Origin: an uncultured Collinsella sp.
GTDB taxonomy: Bacteria > Actinomycetota > Coriobacteriia > Coriobacteriales > Coriobacteriaceae
Reading direction: 5' to 3'
DNA: 10,450 nt
Assembly (NCBI GenBank): GCA_934675795.1
Contig: CAKURW010000051.1
Span: 1-10,450 of the forward strand
The position numbers and the translations under genes are program-made. The notes under the pieces were generated by a model. It made no database searches. It had not been told where the DNA came from and was given only the letters and a program-made list of their open reading frames with translations. This document shows, one piece after another, positions 3,997 through 10,450 of the stretch. Positions within the stretch are counted from its first letter, which is position 1. Every line of letters starts with the position of its first letter.

Positions 3997-5253
3997 TTAC
4001 ATCCCTGTCAACAACACGACATCGAGAATCGTCACGATGGCACCGATCCCTACAAGCAGCGCGTTGAGTGGACGCGAGTTGGCGTATTTGCCCATGACGC
4101 GGCGTGAGCTGGTGAGCCGTATGAGCACAAAGACCGTAATCGGCAGCTGAAGCGACAGCAGTGCCTGACTCCAGATGAGACCTTCAAAAGGATTTGGGAC
4201 GACTAGGCACGCCGTCACTGCGCCGACGAAACAGGCCGCCACCCCAATCGATGAGTGTCGGTCGTGGATGTCGTATTCCTCGTCGAACATGCCCGCGGTG
4301 ATGGTGCCCGCCGCCATGCCCGCCGTCACGCTGCTCGATAGTCCCGCGAACAGCAGCGCTACCGCAAAGATAGTTGAGCTTGCCGGGCCCAAGATGGGGG
4401 AGAGCGTGGCCGCTGCGACGGCGAGGTCGTCTACGATAATACCGTGCGCAAAGAAGGTCGTTGCGGCCAGGATGACCATGGCCGAGTTGATTGCCCAGCC
4501 CACGCCCATCGAAAAGAGCGTGTCGAAAAGCTCGTAGCGCAGACGTTCTTCGATAACCTGCTCGCCTTGGCCTTCGAAGTGCATAGATTGGATGACCTCG
4601 GAGTGCAGAAAAAGGTTGTGTGGCATAACGACCGCACCCAGGACACTCACGATAATCGCGGCAGAGCCAGTGGGCATACTGGGCGTGATCCAGCTTGCGG
4701 CGGCTTGCGGCCAGTCGACCTTGACTAGTGCAAGCTCGGCCAAAAACGAGAGTCCTACCACGCCTACGAAGGCGATGATCCAGCGTTCGGCATGCTTGTA
4801 GGAGTTCGTCATGAGCATCGCCATCGATACTGCCGCCACGATGACGCAGCCCGCACGCACGGGCAGCCCAAAGAGCATTTGAAGGGCAATCGCGCCGCCC
4901 AGGACCTCGGCCATGGCGGTGGCGATGGTCGCGAGATAGGCACTGGCGAGCACCGTGCGCCCGACGAAGCGGGGGAGGTAACGTGTCGTGGCCTCGGCAA
5001 GGCAGGCGCCCGTGGCGATACCCAGGTGCGCCGCGTTGTGCTGCAGCACGATGAGCATAATCGTGGACAGCGTGACGATCCACAGCAGCGCGTAGCCAAA
5101 CTGCGAGCCCGCGGCCATATTGGAGGCCCAGTTGCCCGGGTCGATAAAGCCGACGGTCACGAGCAGCCCGGGGCCGATATGCCGCGCAATGTCTAGGCCT
5201 CCGTGACCACCGGTGCGTCGGGAGCCAAAGTGTTGTTTGAGATGGTTGAGCAT
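3997..5253 (-). CDS. mntH: Nramp-family divalent metal (Mn2+/Fe2+) transporter
   Basis: This 418-residue inner-membrane protein has about 11 hydrophobic segments. It carries the Nramp metal-site motifs: DPGNWASN in the first membrane helix (D38, N41) and GAVVMPHNLFLHS in the sixth (A207, M210, H212). This matches the Asp/Asn/Ala/Met metal-binding set of bacterial DMT/MntH structures. The family couples proton entry to Mn2+ or Fe2+ uptake; the Met is the residue that selects transition metals over Ca2+ and Mg2+. The ATG at 5253 has AGGAG six bases upstream; a start at 5289 would add 12 residues and lose this site. It lies 75 bp downstream of gpmA on the same strand, with no terminator hairpin I could see between, so co-transcription is possible. 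No MntR or Fur box was recognised. The downstream 3' side meets the hairpin array. Confidence 0.93.
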   Translation of the reverse strand: MLNHLKQHFGSRRTGGHGGLDIARHIGPGLLVTVGFIDPGNWASNMAAGSQFGYALLWIVTLSTIMLIVLQHNAAHLGIATGACLAEATTRYLPRFVGRTVLASAYLATIATAMAEVLGGAIALQMLFGLPVRAGCVIVAAVSMAMLMTNSYKHAERWIIAFVGVVGLSFLAELALVKVDWPQAAASWITPSMPTGSAAIIVSVLGAVVMPHNLFLHSEVIQSMHFEGQGEQVIEERLRYELFDTLFSMGVGWAINSAMVILAATTFFAHGIIVDDLAVAAATLSPILGPASSTIFAVALLFAGLSSSVTAGMAAGTITAGMFDEEYDIHDRHSSIGVAACFVGAVTACLVVPNPFEGLIWSQALLSLQLPITVFVLIRLTSSRRVMGKYANSRPLNALLVGIGAIVTILDVVLLTGM

Positions 5254-5328
5254 GGTGCGCTCCTGTGTATGGGCGGCGTGACGTCGCATCTGGGTCGTGC
5301 GGCGCCACGCGTCGGATTTGGGTTGGGG

Positions 5329-6102
5329 CTACTTGTGCGCTTTGCCCTGATTGGCCACGGCGTCGATCTTGGCGGCGATGGTCGCCGGGTCGCCGATGTA
5401 GCGCTTGTCGAGGACATTGAAATCGGTATCGAAGGTGTAGACGAGCGGCACGCCGGTGGGGATGTTGACCTTGAGGATCTCCTCGGGCGTGAGGTGCTCG
5501 AGCTTCATGACGAGTGAGCGCAGGGAGTTGCCGTGTGCGGCGATGAGTACGCGCTTGCCGGCGAGCATCTGGGGGCGAATCTCATCCTCAAAATAAGGCC
5601 AGACGCGGGCTATCGTGTCCTTGAGGCATTCGGTATAGGGCAGCTGGTCGGGCGCGATGTCGCGGTATTGCTCCTGGGTGTGGGGGTCGCGACTGTCGCC
5701 CGGCTCGAGTGCCGGCGGGCAGACATCGAAGGAGCGGCGCCAGATGAGCACCTGTTCGTCGCCGTGCTCCGCGGCGGCATCGGCCTTGTTGAGACCCTGC
5801 AACGCACCGTAGTGGCGCTCGTTGAGCTTCCACGATTTGATGACGGGCAGCCACTCGCGGTCCATCTGACCGAGCACGATGTTGAGGGTGTGGATCGCGC
5901 GCTTGAGGCGCGAGGTGTAGCAGATGTCAAAGTCGAAACCCGCCTCTTTGAGGGCGTGGCCGCCTGCCGCCGCCTCTTCGCGGCCCGTGTCGGTGAGTTC
6001 GACATCGGTCCAGCCGGTGAACAGGTTGAGCTTGTTCCACTCGGATTCTCCGTGACGGATAAGGACGAGTTGCATCGTCTGCTGCTCTGCTTGGTGTGCC
6101 AT
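5329..6102 (-). CDS. gpmA: 2,3-bisphosphoglycerate-dependent phosphoglycerate mutase
   Basis: GpmA interconverts 3- and 2-phosphoglycerate in glycolysis and gluconeogenesis through a phosphohistidine. The 257-residue length is normal. The motif LIRHGESEWN holds catalytic His17. Other family motifs are FTGWTDVELTDTG (28-40), TSRLKRAIHTLN (63-74), KLNERHYGALQGLNK (92-106, with the acid/base Glu95), and AAHGNSLRSLVM (188-199, with the second catalytic His190). A PxGVPLVY segment near the end is also typical. The ATG at 6102 follows AAGGAGG by five bases; the internal ATG at residue 10 has no such site. It is the cofactor-dependent type and, unlike GpmI, needs no manganese, so its place beside an Mn transporter does not by itself imply a shared function. 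A promoter candidate lies upstream at 6155-6183. Confidence 0.97.
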   Translation of the reverse strand: MAHQAEQQTMQLVLIRHGESEWNKLNLFTGWTDVELTDTGREEAAAGGHALKEAGFDFDICYTSRLKRAIHTLNIVLGQMDREWLPVIKSWKLNERHYGALQGLNKADAAAEHGDEQVLIWRRSFDVCPPALEPGDSRDPHTQEQYRDIAPDQLPYTECLKDTIARVWPYFEDEIRPQMLAGKRVLIAAHGNSLRSLVMKLEHLTPEEILKVNIPTGVPLVYTFDTDFNVLDKRYIGDPATIAAKIDAVANQGKAHK

Positions 6103-6154
6103 AGGGGCCTCCTTGATCTGGCACGGCGTGCGTACCGTTTGCTTGACGCCGCAA

Positions 6155-6183
6155 AGGATACCCGTTTTAAGCTTGAAAGTTAA
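6155..6183 (-). promoter_or_regulatory. Candidate gpmA promoter
   Basis: On the minus strand TTAACT (6183-6178) and TATCCT (6160-6155) are 17 bp apart, each matching the sigma-70 consensus at four of six positions. The -10 box lies about 52 bp from the gpmA start. Just upstream the plus-strand sequence GTTAACCAAGACTAAC and AACAAAATTGTT (6192-6203) give small dyads that could be operator sites. Confidence 0.35.
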
Positions 6184-6240
6184 CCAAGACTAACAAAATT
6201 GTTGTATTTGAATGGGATGGTGAAAGGGGGCTGCCGAAAT

Positions 6241-6461
6241 GTCTCGATCTGTAACAACTAGGGATGGAAATTGGGTCTAGGTGTTACAGATCAAGACAGG
6301 AAGAAATGGTCCTATGGAAAATCTCGATCTGTAACAGCTGACCGCCAAAACCGGCCCTTCATGTTACAGATTGAGACATTCGGAACCGTCTCTCGAAAAC
6401 ATCTCAATCTGTAACAGTTAGTCGTCGAAATTGGGTCTTACTGTTACAGATTGAGATGTTT
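6241..6461. repeat. 80-bp-period hairpin array, cluster 2 (three units)
   Basis: The core ATCTGTAAC-N27-GTTACAGAT starts at 6247, 6327 and 6407, exactly 80 bp apart, with the same 27-nt interior length as the cluster at 3830-3968. Unit 1 pairs 6241-6261 with 6277-6297 (two mismatches, one a wobble). Unit 2 pairs 6322-6336 with 6362-6376 (one wobble). Unit 3 pairs 6397-6418 with 6440-6461, 22 bp without mismatch. Loops share GAAATTGGGTCT in units 1 and 3. Linkers are related to each other and to cluster 1 (consensus like CGGANCNGTCYCTCG). There are no U-tracts and no reading frame. It fills the gap between the diverging gpmA and gltB genes. Confidence 0.9.
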
Positions 6462-6641
6462 GAAGAGGTGAGTTTGCAGGCCGAACTTGGGGCGTATGTT
6501 GTCGCCCTTGAGGTCGGTGGTGTCCACTCGTAGGGCGTGCGTTACGCGATTGTTTCGAAACGGGTGGGAAACACAACGGGTCGGCGATGCTCCTAGTATG
6601 CCTATTCAACTGACTGTCTAAATATCTAGGGGAGGATCGCG
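6462..6641 (+). other. gltB upstream region
   Basis: This 180-bp stretch separates the hairpin array from gltB. It contains the small dyads GCGTTACGC (6539-6547) and GTTTCGAAAC (6552-6561), the latter followed by another GAAAC at 6568-6572. These could be regulator half-sites. No convincing -35/-10 pair was found; TAGTAT at 6594 lacks a good partner. The strong ribosome binding site GGGGAGG ends six bases before the gltB ATG. Confidence 0.4.
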
Positions 6642-9600
6642 ATGCAGGCAGATTCCGCTCAGCAGCAGGGCCTTTATCGCCCCGAATTCGACCACGATGC
6701 ATGTGGCATCGGCGCGCTTGCCGATATCAACGGCGAGCGCCATCACCAGATTCTGGACGACGCGCTGTCCATTCTGGTCAACTTGGAGCACCGCGGCGGC
6801 ACGGGACTCGAGAAGAACACCGGCGATGGCGCTGGCATCCTGTTCCAGGTTCCGCATCACTTTTTCCGTAAAGAGGCTCAAAAGTGCGGCCAGATTCTGC
6901 CGGCAGAGGGCGACTATGGCGTGGCCATGCTGTTCTTCCCGCAGGACGGCAAGGGCGTAGAGGATGCCCGCCGCGTGTTTGAGGAGGGTTGCGCCGAGGC
7001 CGGCGTGCCGCTGCTCTTTTGGCGTGAGGTGCCGGTCGATCCGCACGACCTGGGCGAGACGGCGCGTGCCTGCATGCCCACCATCCTGCAGGCCTTCCTG
7101 GGCCGCCCCGACGACACGCCCGCCGGCGATGCCTTCGAGCGTCGCCTGTACATGTGCCGCCGCACTATCGAGAAGAAGGCCGATGCCGAGTTTGCCCTGC
7201 GCGACAAGATCTTCTACGTCTGCTCCATGAGCTCGCGCACTATCGTGTACAAGGGCATGCTCGTCGCCACGCAGATGCGCCGCTTCTTCATCGATCTCAA
7301 CGACGCCGCCGTCAAGACGGCCGTTGCGCTCGTCCACTCGCGCTACTCCACCAACACCACGCCCAGCTGGGAGCGTGCGCACCCCAACCGCTTTATCATT
7401 CACAACGGCGAGATCAATACCCTCAAGGGCAATGTCAACTGGATTCGCGCCCGCGAACCCAACCTGTACAGCCCCGTGCTGCAGCACGATCTTGAGCGCG
7501 TGATGCCCATCATCAACCGCGAGGGTTCCGACTCCGCGATTCTGGACAACGTGCTCGAATTCTTGGTCATGAACGGTCGCCCGCTCACGCGCGCCGCGTC
7601 CATGTTGCTGCCCGAGCCGTGGGACCACAACAATAGCCTGAGTGAGGAGCGCCGCGCCTACGACGCTTACCAGTCCATGCTCATGGAGCCCTGGGACGGC
7701 CCGGCGGCCATCGCCTTTACCGACGGTCGCACGCTGGGTGCCGCCCTCGACCGCAATGGCCTGCGCCCGGCCCGCTACTACGTGACGCGCGACGGCCGCT
7801 TTATGCTGGCGAGCGAAGTGGGCACCATCGAGGTGCGCCCCGAGAACATCCTGACGAGCGGCTGCCTGGGACCGGGCCAGATGCTCGAGGTCGACTTTGC
7901 CCGTGGCCGCGTAATCTACAACGACGAGCTGCGCGCCCGCTACGCCAAGGAAAAGCCCTACCGCGACTGGATCGCCGAGGAGACGCTGACCGTCGACGCG
8001 CTCGACAAGCCCGCTGCGGCAACGCCGGCCGAGGACGCCGAGGTGCCCGCTACCGTGCGCATGGCCAAGCTCGGCTATCACTGGGACGACGTCGACGAGG
8101 TCGTGCGCCCCATGGCCCAGCAGGGCAAGGCCCCTCTCGCCTCGATGGGTATCGATGCGCCGCTGGCCTGCCTGTCCAAGAAGACGCGCTCGTTCTACGA
8201 CTATTTCTATCAGCTGTTCGCCCAGGTCACGAACCCGCCGATCGACGCCCTGCGCGAGCATATGGTCACCTCGACCACGCTCTACCTGGGCAATCACGGC
8301 AACCTGCTCGAGGACTCCCGCGCCGCTTGCCAGCTGGTGCGCCTGGAGCGCCCGTTGCTCAACGAGGAGGAGTTCGACCGCATCTGCGCCATCGACCGCG
8401 TGGGCTTTAAAACCCGCCGCTTCCGTGCCGTGTATCGCCGTGATGCCGGTGAGGGCGCGCTGCAGGTGGCGCTCAAGCAACTTGCCGAGGATGTTGAGGC
8501 TGCGGTCCGCGACGGCGTGAACATTGTGGTGCTGAGCGATCGTGCCGGAGCGGGCGAGGTGCCCGTGCCGTCGCTGCTCGCCGTGGGCTGCGTGCACAAC
8601 CACCTGATCCGCGCCGGTGTGCGTACCTTTGCCGATATTGTGGTGGAGTGCGGCGACGCCGTGTCCCCGCACGACTTTGCGGCACTGGTGGGCTACTCCG
8701 CGAGCGGCATCTATCCGTACAACGCACATGCGTGCATCCGCGATCTGGCGGCACGCGGCGACCTGAACGTGACGGCCGAGCAGGGCATCGCCAACTACAA
8801 CAAGGCCGCGACGGCGGGCGTCGTCTCCATCATGTCCAAGATGGGCATCTCCACGGTGCAGAGCTACCATTCGGCGCAGATCTTCGAGGCCGTTGGCTTT
8901 ACGCCGGAGTTCGTCAACGCGTACTTCGCCGGCACGGTGAGCCGTGTGGGCGGTATGGGTGTCGAGGACGTCGAACGCGAGCAAAATGAGCGCTATGACG
9001 CCGCTCTCGCTATCCTTAAGAGCCCGGCTCCCGATCAGCTGCCCACGTTGGGCCTGACCAAGTGGCGCCCGCTCGGCGGCGAGGATCACCTCATCGATCC
9101 GCAGACTGTCTACTTGCTGCAGACCGCCTGCCGTGAGGACAGCTACGACACCTTTAAGGAGTACAGCGCCCGCCTGCACCGCACCGGCCGTGCCGTGCGC
9201 CTGCGCGACCTGCTGGACTTTGATGCCAGCGGCCGCACTCCGGTGGCACTCGACGAGGTCGAGCCCGCGCTCAACATCGTCCGCCGCTTTAACACCGGCG
9301 CCATGTCGTACGGCTCCATCAGCAAGGAAGCACACGAGTGCATGGCCATCGCCATGAACCGCCTGCATGGCCGTTCCAACTCCGGCGAGGGCGGCGAGGA
9401 TCCGCGCCGCGAGACCCCGCTGGCTAACGGTGACTCCAAGAACTCCGCGATCAAGCAGGTAGCAAGTGCGCGATTTGGCGTGACGAGCCGCTACCTGTGC
9501 AGCGCCTTCGAGATTCAGATCAAGATGGCCCAGGGCGCCAAGCCCGGCGAGGGCGGTCACCTGCCCGGCAAGAAGGTCTACCCCTGGATTGCCGAGGTCC

Positions 9601-10450
9601 GTCAGTCCACGCCCGGCATCGGCCTGATCTCGCCTCCGCCGCACCACGACATCTACTCCATCGAGGACCTGGCAGAGCTGATCTTTGACCTTAAGAACGC
9701 CAACCCCGGCGCGCGCGTGTCGGTCAAGCTGGTCAGCGAGGCCGGCGTCGGCACCATCGCCACCGGCGTTGCCAAGGGCGCTGCCGACAAGATTTTGATC
9801 AGCGGCCACAACGGCGGCTCGGGTGCCGCTGCTCGCGATTCCATTTGGCACGCCGGTCTGCCGCTGGAGCTCGGTCTTGCCGAGGCCCAGCAGACGCTGC
9901 TGCAAAACGGCCTGCGCTCGCGCGTGGTGCTCGAGGCCGACGGCAAGCTCATGGACGGCACCGATGTTGCCGTCGCCTGCCTGCTGGGTGCCGAGGAGTT
10001 TGGCTTTGCGACCATGCCGCTCATCTCGATGGGCTGCCTCATGCAGCGCGACTGCCAGCAGGATACCTGCCCCGCCGGCATCGCTACGCAAAACTGCCGC
10101 CTGCGTCGCGGCTTCCGCGGCAAGCCCGAGCACGTTGAGCACTTTATGCTCTTTGTTGCCGAGCAACTGCGCGAGGTCATGGCGAGCCTGGGCTTCCGCA
10201 CGGTCGACGAGATGGTCGGCCATCCCGAGTGCTTGCGCCAGATTGAGGTCCCGGGCAACCGCAAGGCTAACCTGCTGGATCTGTCGCCCGTGCTGGCGAG
10301 CGCGACCTGTGAGTTTGGTGCCCACATCCCGGGTGCCGACGGCCGTCACTTCCTGCCCCAGATGGCTGCGGACAGCGAGCTCGAAAAGACGCTCGACTCC
10401 ACGTTGTTTGTGCCCTATACGGCCGATGCCCGTGCGCACCTGCGTCCGAT
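6642..10450 (+). CDS. gltB: Glutamate synthase large (alpha) subunit, 3' end beyond window
   Basis: The first 1269 codons of GltB, usually about 1500 residues, run open to the window edge. GltB takes the amide of glutamine, channels the ammonia, and reduces the 2-oxoglutarate adduct at FMN to give glutamate; GltD supplies electrons from NADPH. Cys21 in DHDACGIG is the expected N-terminal nucleophile after loss of a 20-residue propeptide. The amidotransferase domain also shows HSRYSTNT (from 232) and NGEINTLKGN (255-264). The central domain has LFAQVTNPPID. The FMN domain begins near RRFNTGAMSYGSISKEAHE (Met888) and includes HNGGSGA (1056-1062), where most homologues have HDGGTGA. Cysteines 1132, 1138 and 1143 (C-x5-C-x4-C) bind the [3Fe-4S] cluster. 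The start follows GGGGAGG by six bases. The missing end is the C-terminal beta-helix; gltD is expected next. Confidence 0.97.
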   Translation, partial: MQADSAQQQGLYRPEFDHDACGIGALADINGERHHQILDDALSILVNLEHRGGTGLEKNTGDGAGILFQVPHHFFRKEAQKCGQILPAEGDYGVAMLFFPQDGKGVEDARRVFEEGCAEAGVPLLFWREVPVDPHDLGETARACMPTILQAFLGRPDDTPAGDAFERRLYMCRRTIEKKADAEFALRDKIFYVCSMSSRTIVYKGMLVATQMRRFFIDLNDAAVKTAVALVHSRYSTNTTPSWERAHPNRFIIHNGEINTLKGNVNWIRAREPNLYSPVLQHDLERVMPIINREGSDSAILDNVLEFLVMNGRPLTRAASMLLPEPWDHNNSLSEERRAYDAYQSMLMEPWDGPAAIAFTDGRTLGAALDRNGLRPARYYVTRDGRFMLASEVGTIEVRPENILTSGCLGPGQMLEVDFARGRVIYNDELRARYAKEKPYRDWIAEETLTVDALDKPAAATPAEDAEVPATVRMAKLGYHWDDVDEVVRPMAQQGKAPLASMGIDAPLACLSKKTRSFYDYFYQLFAQVTNPPIDALREHMVTSTTLYLGNHGNLLEDSRAACQLVRLERPLLNEEEFDRICAIDRVGFKTRRFRAVYRRDAGEGALQVALKQLAEDVEAAVRDGVNIVVLSDRAGAGEVPVPSLLAVGCVHNHLIRAGVRTFADIVVECGDAVSPHDFAALVGYSASGIYPYNAHACIRDLAARGDLNVTAEQGIANYNKAATAGVVSIMSKMGISTVQSYHSAQIFEAVGFTPEFVNAYFAGTVSRVGGMGVEDVEREQNERYDAALAILKSPAPDQLPTLGLTKWRPLGGEDHLIDPQTVYLLQTACREDSYDTFKEYSARLHRTGRAVRLRDLLDFDASGRTPVALDEVEPALNIVRRFNTGAMSYGSISKEAHECMAIAMNRLHGRSNSGEGGEDPRRETPLANGDSKNSAIKQVASARFGVTSRYLCSAFEIQIKMAQGAKPGEGGHLPGKKVYPWIAEVRQSTPGIGLISPPPHHDIYSIEDLAELIFDLKNANPGARVSVKLVSEAGVGTIATGVAKGAADKILISGHNGGSGAAARDSIWHAGLPLELGLAEAQQTLLQNGLRSRVVLEADGKLMDGTDVAVACLLGAEEFGFATMPLISMGCLMQRDCQQDTCPAGIATQNCRLRRGFRGKPEHVEHFMLFVAEQLREVMASLGFRTVDEMVGHPECLRQIEVPGNRKANLLDLSPVLASATCEFGAHIPGADGRHFLPQMAADSELEKTLDSTLFVPYTADARAHLRP

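Noticed and set aside
4184..5308. A 374-codon frame on the minus strand overlapping the transporter gene
   Set aside because: Its Arg/His/Gly-rich product is low-complexity and out of frame with the clear Nramp protein; it is a shadow reading frame.
3830..6461. The hairpin arrays as CRISPR
   Set aside because: Regular spacing is present, but the units are palindromic hairpins with conserved loops and linkers, not identical direct repeats with unrelated spacers, and no cas genes are seen.
6618..10439. A 1273-codon open frame on the minus strand opposite gltB
   Set aside because: Its codons are exactly the reverse complements of gltB codons, so it stays open simply because gltB does not use TTA, CTA or TCA in this GC-rich genome. 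The protein has no recognisable domains, while the plus strand shows full GltB motifs.

Overview
The window looks like chromosome from a GC-rich anaerobic actinobacterium of the Coriobacteriia, most like Collinsella. This is inferred from the coding style, the tRNAs with encoded CCA, the anaerobe-type flavin reductase and rubredoxin pair, and the intergenic hairpin repeats. It was not checked against any database.

Layout. Positions 1-196 hold the 3' end of an ArsC/Spx-like gene (+). Next comes an array of three hairpin units repeating every 62 bp (204-373). A small minus-strand gene of uncertain family follows (417-827). A tRNA-Gln(CUG)/tRNA-Glu(CUC) pair (1104-1271) has a good promoter and an intrinsic terminator. 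Then come a TPR-repeat protein overlapping smpB (1367-2744), a long-stem hairpin and a terminator (2757-2899), and a flavin reductase-like gene followed by a promoter and a rubredoxin gene (2951-3687). After two terminator-like hairpins and two units of an 80-bp-period hairpin array (3830-3968), the minus strand carries an Nramp Mn/Fe transporter (3997-5253) and, upstream of it, phosphoglycerate mutase gpmA (5329-6102). The gap between gpmA and the divergent gltB holds three more units of the 80-bp array (6241-6461). The glutamate synthase large subunit runs from 6642 off the right edge.

Gene relationships. SmpB is the tmRNA partner in ribosome rescue and is translationally linked to the TPR gene. 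The flavin reductase and rubredoxin genes resemble the two halves of the high-molecular-weight rubredoxin of acetogens, which feeds electrons to flavodiiron proteins for O2/NO removal. MntH and gpmA could be co-transcribed. GltB makes glutamate from glutamine and 2-oxoglutarate and would need GltD, presumably just beyond the window.

The most unusual content is not protein-coding. Two unrelated intergenic hairpin families are laid out with exact periodicity: 62 bp in one cluster, 80 bp in two clusters that share a consensus. Arm-to-arm distance is fixed, loops and linkers are conserved, and some inner stem positions vary while staying paired.
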